Below are positions 19,074 to 29,273 of a DNA stretch of 64,000 nucleotides, one piece after another. How positions within the stretch are numbered: the first letter of the stretch is position 1; each line of letters starts with the position of its first letter. Under the pieces are notes generated by a model, which made no database searches, was not told where the DNA came from, and was given only the letters and a program-made list of their open reading frames with translations. This DNA is from Onstottus_B arcticum (GTDB taxonomy: Bacteria; Acidobacteriota; Blastocatellia; UBA7656): assembly GCA_038040485.1 (NCBI GenBank), contig JBBPIE010000022.1, forward strand, positions 1 to 64,000, written 5' to 3'. The position numbers and the translations under genes were made by a program.

Positions 19074-20543
19074 ATGAGCACTCTCAGTTCCCTCCTTTGC
19101 CGGTTGCCGTTATATGAAGAGACTATCGCCACTTCCTTTCGCTTGAGCATTCTGGTGCCGGTCTACAATGAGCGTCACGTTGTTGAGGCAAGCCTGCGAA
19201 GAGTGCTGGCGCTCAGGCATGATTACATAAGTAGCCTTGAAATTATTGTTGTAGACGATTGTAGCACGGACGGAACGCTCGCAATACTGCAACGACTAGC
19301 TGATGAAGACTCGCGCATTACATTACTAGTTCATGATAGCAATCAAGGTAAGGGAGCCGCGATTCGCACGGCGACTTCACTCGCGACCGGAGACGTCATA
19401 GTCATTCACGACGCAGACCTTGAATATGACCCTGCTGATATACCGGGACTGCTAGTTCCGTTCGCTAAAGAAGGCGCGGATGCCGTATTCGGATCACGCT
19501 ACCTGTCGGCCCCATATCGTCGAGCGCTTATGTTTCGGCACACGATGATCAACAAGCTCGTGACTGTACTTGCAAACTGGTTCACTGATCTAACGCTAAC
19601 CGACTTGGAAACCTGCTATAAGGCCGTGAACGCTACACTGTTTAAGTCTATTCCTTTGCGCAGCAATGACTTTCGTTTTGAAGTAGAAATAACGTTCAAG
19701 CTAGCAAAGCGCCGGGCGCGCATTTTCGAGACGCCTATTCGCTATCTTCCGCGGACAAATCAGGAAGGGAAAAAAATCCGGGCTTATGATGGCGTGCTCG
19801 CTCTGTTTGCGATGCTACATTTTTGGCTCATCGATGATTTATATAAGGAGGATGAATACGGCTCGCACATCCTTGCAGAGCTGGAGCGAGCGCGGCGACT
19901 TAGTTTATGGATGGGGGATGTATTGCGAGAGTATGTTGGAGACCGTGTCTTGGAAATCGGCGCCGGCATCGGGAATATGACTAACCAGTTTATTCCACGC
20001 GAATTGTATCTTGCCTCTGACATAAATCCTACATATCTGCACTACCTTCGGTCATATTCTTTCGGTAAACCATATCTACGTGTCAAGGAGATTGACGCAG
20101 CCAACGCCGAACATTTTCGAGGCCTGGAGGGCGAATTCGATACCGTGATCATGCTCAACGTGCTTGAACATGTGGAATCAGAGGAGCAGACCCTTCGCAA
20201 TCTGTTAAGCGCGCTTAAACCCGGCGGTCGCGCAATCGTGTTAGTGCCGCAGCACCCTGGACTGTACGGCAGTTTAGACGCCGCACTTGAGCATCGCCAG
20301 CGGTATACCGCGGCGAGCCTTGAGCAATCGCTAAAGCACGTCGGCTTTTACATCGAGAAGATCTTAGATTTCAACCGCTGTTCTGTTCCGGGCTGGTGGT
20401 TCAACGGCAGGGTTCTTCGCCGCAAGAAGTTCTCTCGTGTCCAACTTAAGATACTAGATACGGTCATCCCTGTTCTTAGAAGAATTGACCGCTTCTGGCC
20501 CTGGAGCGGCTTAAGCGTCATCGGGATCGGAGTTAAACGGTAA
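19074..20543 (+). CDS. GT2 glycosyltransferase-methyltransferase fusion
   Basis: The 489-residue protein starts at an ATG with a GAGGA site. Residues 25-260 form a GT2 domain of the DPM1/GtrB type (SILVPVYNERHVVEASLRR, IIVVDDCSTDGTLAIL, VIHDADLEYDPADIPGLL). Residues 285-430 form a class I SAM methyltransferase (DRVLEIGAGIGNMTNQFI, ASDINPTYLHYL, IMLNVLEHVESEEQTL, LKPGGRAIVLVPQHP). The fusion suggests that a sugar is transferred to a lipid carrier or glycan and then methylated by the same protein, though the order is inferred. No transmembrane helices follow the GT2 domain, unlike classical DPM1 relatives. The gene ends facing the giant minus-strand gene. Confidence 0.9.
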   Translation: MSTLSSLLCRLPLYEETIATSFRLSILVPVYNERHVVEASLRRVLALRHDYISSLEIIVVDDCSTDGTLAILQRLADEDSRITLLVHDSNQGKGAAIRTATSLATGDVIVIHDADLEYDPADIPGLLVPFAKEGADAVFGSRYLSAPYRRALMFRHTMINKLVTVLANWFTDLTLTDLETCYKAVNATLFKSIPLRSNDFRFEVEITFKLAKRRARIFETPIRYLPRTNQEGKKIRAYDGVLALFAMLHFWLIDDLYKEDEYGSHILAELERARRLSLWMGDVLREYVGDRVLEIGAGIGNMTNQFIPRELYLASDINPTYLHYLRSYSFGKPYLRVKEIDAANAEHFRGLEGEFDTVIMLNVLEHVESEEQTLRNLLSALKPGGRAIVLVPQHPGLYGSLDAALEHRQRYTAASLEQSLKHVGFYIEKILDFNRCSVPGWWFNGRVLRRKKFSRVQLKILDTVIPVLRRIDRFWPWSGLSVIGIGVKR

Positions 20544-20951
20544 GCGATTCAAGCAAAGTAGGTTTGAGTTTGTCGAGCTTCACTCAAGAGTTCTAGCGCG
20601 TATAGCTCGGCCTCGATCTGGGTGCGGGCGTTCACGTCGGGCGCGCCTGCCCTCGCTGTCGATACAACGCCGGTCGACAAGAAATTCCCGAGTTAGTAGA
20701 ATGAGCGTTCGCATTGCCACGGAACAATGGTTGCGGAAGCGCGCAGGTCAGGTGCGAACGCTACCCTTCGTTGCCCGGAGTGGCCGAGCATAACTACTCG
20801 TTTGAACGTTTATGCGAAGAGTTATGGCCAGGGCTTGGATTGATCTCTTAACGAGATGGAAGCGGTCGCCGTCTGATGGCGGATGCCGCTAGCCTTCTCT
20901 CGCTTTCGGATTTCGGCGGAATACGGCAAGCCGTAAAAGACCAAGCCTGAT
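20544..20951. other. Convergent intergenic region with possible gene remnants
   Basis: No complete gene is present. On the minus strand 20549-20695 reads without stops as a gene-like tail that includes NARTQIEAELYALELLSEA and then a stop. On the plus strand about 20753-20852 reads PGVAEHNYSFERLCEELWPG and then a stop. Both look like C-terminal scraps of unrelated coding sequences but are too short to assign. They are consistent with the wider pattern of gene fragments in this part of the locus. Confidence 0.3.
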
Positions 20952-23900
20952 TCATCCCACACTTTCTTCTGATGTCGCGAGGCTCTCCGCTATGATTTGC
21001 ACGCTCGCGGCCCATGAATTGTCGCGCCCAGGATCGAGTGGGCTTCCTGCAGATGAAAAAGGCGCGTGATCTTCGCCGTTTGGAACGTAGAGGGCGTCTG
21101 GCCGCAAGCCAGCTATTTGATCGATCAATTTCCGCGCGGTACATAGCACCAAGTCTGCAGTTTCGAGCATTCTGTCGTGACTCATTCGAAGACTCTTCTG
21201 GTTGTAGGCAAACGCAGATAGATCATCAACGAAGTCGTAAATGATCCTGGCTTCCGTCCATCTATCCGCAAGCGATGCATTGTAAGGGAGAGCCCAGAGC
21301 ACCGCCTGATCGAGCGTTTCCAAGACCCCTCTAGGCCCGTTATACAACCACAGTCTCTTCTCGACTCGCTGAAAGTCCACAAAGTGGTCGTTGATACTGC
21401 CTGAGCAATCAAAGAAGACAAGGAAGCCCTGCCGGGCAAGCTCCCTAGCAAGATGATGAGGACGTTGGGCCAGCGGAGTTTTCCAACCGATCGAAGGTAG
21501 AAAGACGATGGTGCGGTGACGTTCGACTCCGGATTGCGCCATGATTGCGTGCAGTTGTTGGATGAGACCAGGTATCCGCTTTCTGGCAGCCTCGTCCATA
21601 TGCGGCTCCCAAATGCCCCATTTTTCTTCGTAGATCTTGCGGTTTCTTTGGAAGAGTTCGACATACTGATCTTCGTCGAGCAGCTTGAACGACGCGCGTC
21701 CAGCGTGATGTACAAACGAGTCCAAGACACAAGTTGTCTTATGCCCTTTCTCCTGCACGCGGCGAGCGTAGTCGTCATCTTCGAACATGCCGACTTCGAA
21801 GCTCTCGTCGAGCAGTCCCACCCGCTCGAAGTCTGTTCTTCTCATGGCTACACAGAACATCGCAAGCACAGGTATCGAAAACGCGCGGCCATCGTTCTCG
21901 CGGACGAACCGAGCCGCCCATTTTGGCAGATCCTCCAGCTTCTCGTACCCGACCTTAACCTTCGCCTCGTTCCCGATTTCGTTTGTGACCGGGCCTATTA
22001 GGCCGACTTCAGGATCAGCGCATAGATGTCGAATCAGTGCGGATAGCCATCCACGCGTCAGCACGGTGTCGTTGTTCAAGAGAACCAGATAGTCACCCGA
22101 GGCTTGCTTGAGTCCGATGTTATTGGCCCGAGCGAAGCCCAGGTTCTTGTCGTTCAATACCACGCGAAGATTCGGGAATGTGCTTTCTGCTTGATTGAGG
22201 TATTCCGGAGTGCCATCAGATGAAGCGTTGTCTACAACTATGACCTCAAAGTTGGGCCATTCAGTCCGCGCATACAGGCTCTCGAGACAAAGGCGATTCA
22301 ACGCAAGATTATTGAAGGTCACAATCACGATTGAGGCCTTTGAAAATGCATCGCGCACTATGGGCGTCAGTGCCTCGTACCGCTTTTCCCAAGTGTGCTC
22401 CCTGGCGTACTCCCGCCGTCTTTCTTCAAACTCGCTGGCGCGCGTGTTGAGCGCGGCAATCACTTCGGTTTCAAACTCATCCACGTTTGAGGCCTGTCGC
22501 ACCAGCGGTCCAAGAACTGAAACCTCAGGGATCGGCACGGAAACCAGCGGTTTGCCGGCGGCGAGGATCTCGTACGCCTTCACAGGATTAGTCGCTTCGG
22601 TGAGCGCGGTTCGCCTGAAAGGAATAATCGCGACATCAAACCTTCCGAGCCAATCAGGGATCTCTGAATAGTGCTTTTCGCCCGGCAAGGAAACGTTCGA
22701 CAGTTTCGACAACCGGCTTATGTCTGTGCCGAAGGTCGAACCAACCAGCACAAAATCCCAGTCAGGCCGTCTCTCGGCAAGGTCCGCGACCAAATCAGAA
22801 TCGAACCATTCAGCGATTGCACCATAGTAGCCAATTAGAGGCCGCTCGTTCTTCGTCTTGCCGGCTTTCGCGAAGTGCTCATAGTCGCATGCGTTTCGCA
22901 CAAGAAAAACATTTGAGTTATGTCGCTGGGCTCGCGTCTTCAAGAATTCAGACGAGGCCACCACCAGATCAGCAGACTCCAGCAGGCTGCTTTCCTGATC
23001 GAGCATCTCGGCGCGATTTGTCGAAAAGCCTGCGTGATAGTCCATGCAGTCGTAGACAATGGGCCACGCAAACTCGGCTCGCGCCTTATCGATCAGCGGC
23101 CACCAAAACGGCAACTCCGCAAACGCAACCGTGGCCCCCAGAGACAGATCCCGACGCAGCGCATCCAGGGAGGCAAATAGAACGTCGCGCGCCTCGTCGT
23201 CTAGGAAGTCTGCGTAAACTGTCCGCTCATGCCCTCGAAGCGCAATCTCATAGATGTTTCGCCGCTTCTCCTGAATGGTGTAGGCCGGACCGTGCGAATG
23301 AAAACTCTGTGCTATGTAAAAGACTCGATGACCCGCGGCGGCAAACTGCGCCATCAACTGCTGCGGGCGCTGAAAGCGAAAATCCCAATCGATGATGGGG
23401 AAGCAAACAACATCGCAGGCATTCGACTCGTACGACAGGTACGAATCCAATTCCGCCGCGACAGGTGCTGTCGACGTTCGCAGGCCGACATCGCTGTCGG
23501 TCAGATGTGCAGCCTGTCCAGGATAGGAAGGTGTTTCCAGCAGGTTTGCTGGCGCCGGCCCGACTTGTGTTTTGCTATACGGCGGCAAACCAAGCGCCCT
23601 ATAAACCGGGAGTAGATATCGATACTTAATTCGCCCGTACCAGCTCAATAATCGCCAACCAAGAGTGTTGGTTATTCTCCTTAATTCATAGTCCTTGGCC
23701 GACAGGCGTTCAGACAAAATGCTGACCTTTCTCTCCTTTTCTGCTAACTGGGATGACAGACTGCTGACGTGCTGGTCTATTTCCCCTATGAGTGATGCAA
23801 ACGGTTCTATGGCCTCTTCCTTCCGTCCGAGCTCGGCTAACGGGGTTTCTGCCGGTCGCTCTTCTTCAAGTATTCGGGCAGCCTTTTTGGTGTAGGCCTG

Positions 23901-24653
23901 GTCTTTGGGTGCCCCCTCGGGCGACAAAGTCGCGAGTGCCCGGCCCTTCGCGGCAAGGTCCGCCAGCAGCAGATGCAGAGATTTGTCTCTTTCCGCTAAC
24001 TCGGAAGAGACTCGATCGCGCTCGGTGCGGCACTTGCTCAAATAAGACGGCGAGCCATACACGACAAGCAGTTGCTTTCGATTCCAAAAGGAAGAGTTTG
24101 CTTCAATTGTCTTGGCGCAAAGCCGCACTCGATCACCGATTCGCGCGGGGAACGAATCTTCATTGAATCGGAATCGGTGAGATTCAGAAGGAGGAAACTC
24201 AAAAGATGGGACCAGCGCGATGTAGAGCTCTCTGCACGAGCGCAGATGTGCCGTAACGATTTCGAGCGGGTGCTCGAAGTGCCCCAGACAAATAGAAGCA
24301 ATGATGACATCGAACTCGGCAGGAATCGCACCATTCTCGGCAAGAATGAATTCCCGCTTTGGATGACGGCTGCGCGCCTGCTCAATTGCCGTCGGGGTAA
24401 ACCCCAGTCCTGTTATCTGAAATTGTGGAAAAGCCTGGGCCAGCAATTCAACGCCTTCGCCAAGAGCACAGCCCCAGTCGAGTATGCTCAACGTCATGGA
24501 GTGCATGAATGCCGCTTCAGGAAGTGGAAGCTCAGCGAGCAACTGTTGCATAGAATAATAGGCATGAGCGGCGACGCCCTGCGAATCCCAATTCGCCACA
24601 GAAGACTCTTCCCTCGATAGCCGAGAGTTGATCGAGTTAGGTTTCTCTTGCAT
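20952..24653 (-). CDS. Giant methyltransferase-coiled coil-GT4-GT2 protein with a truncated third GT domain
   Basis: From the ATG at 24653 (MQEKPNSINSRL) this protein has about 1,233 residues; the frame stays open up to 24770 but that extension looks non-coding. In order: class I methyltransferase (about 50-200, ILDWGCALGEG), coiled coil (about 230-325), a linker TNTLGWRLLSWYG (about 328), a GT-B domain (about 410-765, DWDFRFQRPQQLMAQFA, KPLVSVPIPEV) and a GT2 domain (about 770-1030, IVIVTFNNLALNRL, LLNNDT). Last is the start of another GT-B domain (from about 1044, GWKTPLAQRPHHLAREL). That last domain jumps from PNGEDHAPF almost straight to the usual tail DNSWAASVQIIAESL. About 200 residues of donor-binding fold are missing, apparently by an in-frame deletion. 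It is related to the protein at 45131-49168. Confidence 0.82.
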   Translation of the reverse strand: MQEKPNSINSRLSREESSVANWDSQGVAAHAYYSMQQLLAELPLPEAAFMHSMTLSILDWGCALGEGVELLAQAFPQFQITGLGFTPTAIEQARSRHPKREFILAENGAIPAEFDVIIASICLGHFEHPLEIVTAHLRSCRELYIALVPSFEFPPSESHRFRFNEDSFPARIGDRVRLCAKTIEANSSFWNRKQLLVVYGSPSYLSKCRTERDRVSSELAERDKSLHLLLADLAAKGRALATLSPEGAPKDQAYTKKAARILEEERPAETPLAELGRKEEAIEPFASLIGEIDQHVSSLSSQLAEKERKVSILSERLSAKDYELRRITNTLGWRLLSWYGRIKYRYLLPVYRALGLPPYSKTQVGPAPANLLETPSYPGQAAHLTDSDVGLRTSTAPVAAELDSYLSYESNACDVVCFPIIDWDFRFQRPQQLMAQFAAAGHRVFYIAQSFHSHGPAYTIQEKRRNIYEIALRGHERTVYADFLDDEARDVLFASLDALRRDLSLGATVAFAELPFWWPLIDKARAEFAWPIVYDCMDYHAGFSTNRAEMLDQESSLLESADLVVASSEFLKTRAQRHNSNVFLVRNACDYEHFAKAGKTKNERPLIGYYGAIAEWFDSDLVADLAERRPDWDFVLVGSTFGTDISRLSKLSNVSLPGEKHYSEIPDWLGRFDVAIIPFRRTALTEATNPVKAYEILAAGKPLVSVPIPEVSVLGPLVRQASNVDEFETEVIAALNTRASEFEERRREYAREHTWEKRYEALTPIVRDAFSKASIVIVTFNNLALNRLCLESLYARTEWPNFEVIVVDNASSDGTPEYLNQAESTFPNLRVVLNDKNLGFARANNIGLKQASGDYLVLLNNDTVLTRGWLSALIRHLCADPEVGLIGPVTNEIGNEAKVKVGYEKLEDLPKWAARFVRENDGRAFSIPVLAMFCVAMRRTDFERVGLLDESFEVGMFEDDDYARRVQEKGHKTTCVLDSFVHHAGRASFKLLDEDQYVELFQRNRKIYEEKWGIWEPHMDEAARKRIPGLIQQLHAIMAQSGVERHRTIVFLPSIGWKTPLAQRPHHLARELARQGFLVFFDCSGSINDHFVDFQRVEKRLWLYNGPRGVLETLDQAVLWALPYNASLADRWTEARIIYDFVDDLSAFAYNQKSLRMSHDRMLETADLVLCTARKLIDQIAGLRPDALYVPNGEDHAPFSSAGSPLDPGRDNSWAASVQIIAESLATSEESVG

Positions 24654-24831
24654 GTCTGTCTTTGGGAGCCGTGATTGGAGCGGCCCGAACCCTGGCCGCA
24701 TTAATATAGTCAATCCGCTAGATCGAATCCACCTGACTTGGCAGGGACCAGTTGTCCGGCCGTAAGACATCTATGAACGAACAAGAGCACACAGAACCAT
24801 CGGCAGTCACGAAAGAGGAATAGTCACCTCC

Positions 24832-26455
24832 TTAGCGTGGTCCATTCAGATTCCCTTTTGCAAAAAGAAAATCGTCAAACCACACCACACCATCTTCGTG
24901 GACGCTGGCGTACACCTGAGCGAACACGGCGCCGTTCGGGGCGGTTACCGCAAGACTGCTCCACATCCAGTCCTCGCCAACTGGAACGACCTTTATGTGC
25001 TAACGTCCCCCGGCTGAAGGTCCTTTGTTAGCCAGTTGATCTGGAGACGCGCAAACTGATCCGGTCGATCCGCACGCGTCCAGTGTGCAAGGGTGTATAC
25101 CTGCCCTGGTTCAATCGGGACCTTGGCGTACACACCAGCGCTTTTGGTCGCCAACACCGAAATCTTCCCGGAATGCGATTTTGTACCGCCCGTGTCGACC
25201 GCAGGTGAGCCATAAGCAAGCCAACCTGCAGGACTACCTTTCACCGTAAGCCTTTCGAATCCCGAGTTATCCAGGAGGTTTGGCACCTCCTCCAGGCCGT
25301 TCGGTGGCTCGTGAGAAGCGAACTGGTAGATCTCAAACCCGTTCCTGGCAAACTCCAGCCGGGCATACCTGGAAAGGAAATAAGCGCTAAGCAAGGGGAT
25401 CGATTTTAGAATCGGTTTTTGGTTGACGTCGGTCCGATTGACCAGGAGGTGAGTATACCTTGGGCTCCCAACGCCTCGGCCAAGGTCCAGATATCAGCCG
25501 TTCGGATCAAGGCTGAGGCATGTTGGGATCCATTCATACTTTCAATTTGCGCCCGGGTGTAAAGCCGGAATTCGTTCCCGACCGAAAGTACTTTGGGCGG
25601 ATTCCCCTCAAGACGGTCCAGAAACACCAACGCGTCGTAGGCGCTGACGGTTCGCGACAGGAACTCTTGCCCGCTCTCAAGTCCCAGCGCGACGCGATAG
25701 GGATATCTCTCGGCAGCGTTCCACCGATTCGCGACGATGCTGGCCATTCCAACCGCCGCTAAATACATCAGGCCCAAGGCGGCTGCCGCGACGGCGACCG
25801 TCCTCCTGGATGCTCCGAGCGTCGTCATTCGCTGATACACGGTCTCTAAGTTTAGTGCCGCGAGACATGCCGCAAGGGGCACCAGCGGCAAAAGGTATCG
25901 CGCCTCCTGCGCCAGCTTGAACCAGATCAGCGTTCCTCCAACCGCCACGAAGATAACTGGTACCGCCCTTCGCAGTCCTTTTTTCCCGGCGAGCAGCAAG
26001 AACAATGGAGCCGCCAGGATGGTCGTGACGCCAAGCACACCGTCAGGACCCTCGATAAAGCGGCTTGTGTTGACCGCGAGATCCCAGGGGAGCATAACCA
26101 GCGCGTACAATCCCGATCCTCTACCGTATTGGTGAAAATTGAAGGACTCGTTGACGCTCGGCCAGTCGGGGCTTCGAAAAATCGCATTGAGAAACGGGAA
26201 GACCGGATTGCCGGTCCACACATATCGAATCACAAACCACGGCGCTGATACCGCAACAGCGGGTGCAGCGAAGCTTATGAACAAGGCGCGAGCACGTTGA
26301 CCCCACGAAAGGGATCGCCTCAGGAGCGCATTGACCAGCAGGGCGCACGATGGAATCAATGCTATGACAGCGATGAACTTCGATGTTATCGCGAAACCCG
26401 ACATGAGACCGGCGATAAACAAGCCATCCGTTTCTTCCCCCGCGAACCCACACAA
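24832..26455 (-). pseudogene. GT39-like membrane glycosyltransferase with CBM-like tail, decapitated and frameshifted
   Basis: The first intact stretch (26455 to about 25450) encodes the C-terminal membrane half of an ArnT/PMT-like protein (GLMSGFAITSKFIAVIALI, FAAPAVAVSAPWFVIRYVWTGNPVFPF, EARYLLPLVPLAA). The N-terminal half, which would carry the catalytic acidic residues, is absent. Near 25443-25455 the frame shifts and continues as HLLVNRTDVNQKPILKSIP, then ARNGFEIYQF and a carbohydrate-binding-like domain (NLLDNSGFE...). Near 24997 it shifts again and ends with WSSLAVTAPNGAVFAQVYAS and VVWFDDFLFAKG, the usual end of a CBM4/9-type domain. The stop is at 24832-24834. Sequencing error could explain one shift, but not the missing head. 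Confidence 0.75.
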
Positions 26456-26478
26456 CGACGGCGTAAACCGCTCTAAGA

Positions 26479-28446
26479 GAGTAAAGGCAGGCGAACAGGG
26501 TCTGCTTGGCCTTGCCTTTCATCCGAAGTTCAAAACCAATGGCCGCTTTTTCGTCGACTACACCCGTCACTCTGACGGCGCGACGGTGATCGCTGAGTAC
26601 CACGTCTCTCTAACCAACCCGAATATCGCAGACACCACGGAAGCCGTGATTCTCACGATCGCACAGCCGTTCGCTAATCATCAGGGCGGGATGATCGAGT
26701 TCGGAGAAGATGGCTTCCTGTACATTGCAATGGGAGATGGAGGCTCCGGCAATGATCCCGGCAATCGTGCGCAGAACATCGACGAGCTTCTCGGCAAGAT
26801 ACTTCGAATAGACATCGACCATCCCAACGGTTCGGTGCCCTATTCATCGCCGTCAGACAACCCGTTCTTCGGATCTACCGCTGGCCGCGATGAAATCTAC
26901 GCCTTGGGACTTAGGAATCCGTGGCGCTTTTCGTTCGACAGAAGTACGGGGCAACTCTACTGTGGCGACGTAGGGCAGGGGGCATGGGAAGAGGTCGATC
27001 TTATCACGCGTGGCGGTAATTTTGGCTGGCGTGTATTTGAGGGCAACCACTGCACAAACCTAGACCCCCCTTTGTGCGGCGCTGGTGGATACGTTTTCCC
27101 AATTGCGGAGTACGCTCACACGGCAGATCGCTGTTCGATAACCGGCGGATATGCCTACCGTGGGCCCATCGGAACGCTCCCCGCAGGGGCCTATGTCTAT
27201 GGCAACTTTTGTACAGGAGAAATCTTTCTGTTTGAGAGCGGGTCGCAAAGCCTGTTGCTCGACACGAGCCTCAACATCTCGTCTTTTGGTGAGGATGAAG
27301 CGGGAGAGATTTATGTCGTTGGGCTTGGAGGAACGGTTCATCGGATCGTCAATCCAAACTCACCTTGCTCGTTCTTTGTTTCACCGGCCAATCAATTCAT
27401 CCGCTCCAGCGGAGGTGCGCACAACGTCGTCGTTACCGCTCCCCCAGGTTGCAATTGGACTGCTGTCAGCAACGACGGTTTTATCACTATCAACGCTGGA
27501 GATAGCGGGACAGGCACCGGAGCAGTCAACTACTCGGTGGCGGCTAATCCGGCAGCGGCTCGCACGGGCACTATGATCGTTGCGGGTCAGACTCTCACTG
27601 TAACGCAGGCAGCGAAAGGAAACCAATTTGACTTTGACGACGATGCGAAGACGGACGTATCAATCTGGCGGCCTTCCAATGGTTTATGGTACGTCATCGA
27701 CAGTCTTAGCGGTTTAGTCACCGTTCGCCAGTGGGGCCAAAGCGGCGATGTGCCTGTTGCTGGCGACTACGACTCTGACGGTAAGACCGACATCGCGATA
27801 TTTCGTCCTTCGAATGGGGTCTGGCTTTTCATCCTCAGCTCGACCGGAAACAGCACAGGACTTCAGTGGGGCATTCCAGGCGATATGCCTGTGCCGGCAG
27901 ATTATGATGGCGATGGCAAAACTGATGTTGCGATATGGCGGCCATCGAATGGCCTCTGGTACATCATCAACAGCTCGACTGGCACAGTGAGAGTAGTAGC
28001 CTGGGGTGAAGGCAATGATAGACCTGTTCCTGGAGACTACGACGCAGATGGAAAGATAGATATAGCCGTGTGGCGCCCTTCAAATGGAACCTGGTACATC
28101 ATTTTATCTACAACGAACACAAGCACGGTTCTTGAGTGGGGTATAACCGGCGATGTACCTGTGCAACGAGACTATGATGGAGACGGAAAACCTGATGTTG
28201 CTATATGGCGTCCATCTAATGCCCTCTGGTACATCATCAACAGTTTTTCTGGTTCAGTCACGGTTCGCGAATTGGGCATCAATGGTGATAAGCCTGTCGC
28301 CGGAGATTACGATGAGGATGGCAGGGGGGACATAGCAGTATTTCGGCCCTCGACTGGGGTCTGGTACATCATTCTGAGTCTCGACTGCCACAAGCACAGG
28401 ACTTCAGTGGGGCATCCCCGGTGATGTGCCCGTGCCAGGGTTCTGA
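26479..28446 (+). pseudogene. Sugar (glucose/sorbosone-type) dehydrogenase with BACON-like and FG-GAP-like repeats, N-terminus lost, 3' frameshift
   Basis: Homology to PQQ-dependent aldose dehydrogenases begins abruptly at GEQGLLGLAFHPKF. It includes GQLYCGDVGQGAWEEVDLI and FGWRVFEGNHC. The signal peptide and first blade expected upstream are absent; the upstream bases are antisense to the truncated GT39-like gene. A BACON-like Ig domain (about 27361-27610) follows, then about seven repeats of 44-46 residues with DYDGDGKTDVAIWRPSNGLWYI, a calcium-loop-like pattern. Near 28378 one base too many shifts the frame. In the other frame the repeat continues as STATSTGLQWGIPGDVPVPGF and stops at 28446. 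It would have been a secreted protein; whether the remainder is expressed is doubtful. Confidence 0.72.
27625..28446 (+). repeat. Tandem 132-138-bp coding repeats (FG-GAP-like)
   Basis: Equivalent GD-V-P codons recur at 27744, 27879, 28011, 28149 and 28284, spaced 132-138 bases apart. Units alternate between an IWRPSNGLWYIINS form and an IFRPSNGVW-FILS form, which suggests that a two-unit block was duplicated. Confidence 0.8.
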
Positions 28447-28696
28447 CGGGCCTAGAGACCGACAAAGCTGGTCAGTTTTCTTCGAGCTGTTGTTGCCGTG
28501 TTGGTTGGCTACGAAGGTACGCTGGCCAGTTTCGTCAGCAAGACATCAATAGAGAATCTGTTTGTTGTTACAGATGCCTTTCAAGAAATAGAGGCACAAG
28601 CTATTCTGGTTGCTTCCTGACGGCCGTCGTGTGTATTCTCCGAAACTAACCTTAGCAGAAGAATACAAGCAAACCGCTCGATCACCGACTGTAGCT

Positions 28697-29212
28697 ATGG
28701 TGGATTTCGAAAGCTATTCCAGAGATGCAGTGCACTTTTTCAGCCTGAACGTTCCACCGCTGCTAGCATCGGCAGTGGAGGCTCAGCCGGCCGGTTTTAC
28801 GATATTGGATCTGGGCTGTGGTGACGGCAACATCATTCATGCCCTACAGCACGGTGGCTTCTTGAATCGAGCCGGCCAGGTGATTGGCGTAGATCTGTCG
28901 CCGCAACGCATCGCAGGCTGCCTGGCCGATATGCACTTTGCGCCGACTGAGCGCGCGCGTCTAAACCTGATTCGCGAGGCGGTGCCTCGAGAACACATCT
29001 TTGTCACAGGCAACACGATAGTTGATGCTCTCAAGTCGATTTCCCTCGCGGATGGTTTCGATGACGACCTCGTCGGTCGCATGAACCTGAGCGGCTGCCG
29101 CTTGCTGCTCGTCACCGCTCATCGTCGCGAGACTCATGGTCAGCCCTTACGTTCGATTTGCCGGGCTCTAAGGACGCTCGCGGACACATTCGAGGACGTC
29201 GGGATAGTGTGA
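28697..29212 (+). pseudogene. Chimera: methyltransferase start fused to the middle of a second wecB
   Basis: The open frame from the ATG at 28697 (MVDFESYSRDAVHFF) encodes about 73 residues of a class I methyltransferase, including the SAM motif ILDLGCGDGNII and GVDLSPQRIA. It then switches within one codon to WecB sequence (CLADMHFAPTERARLNLIRE, FVTGNTIVDALKSI, LLVTAHRRETHGQPLRSICRAL) and stops right after FEDVGIV. In the complete enzyme at 12828 this point is followed by YPVHLN. The WecB part matches residues of about 148-246 of the intact copy but is diverged at many codons, so it comes from a separate paralogue. Neither half can be functional on its own. Confidence 0.85.
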
Positions 29213-29273
29213 ACGAACTAAGAAGACTCGGTTAGCGACATATCTTTCAGATTGCCCACGCACACAAAAGGGG

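Noticed and set aside
24654..24770. Upstream start of the giant glycosyltransferase at 24770
   Set aside because: The extra 39 residues show no conserved pattern and no ribosome-binding site; the ATG at 24653 is better, though also without a strong site.
20549..29212. Insertion sequence or transposon behind the gene fragments
   Set aside because: No transposase, terminal inverted repeats or target duplications were seen around the joins.
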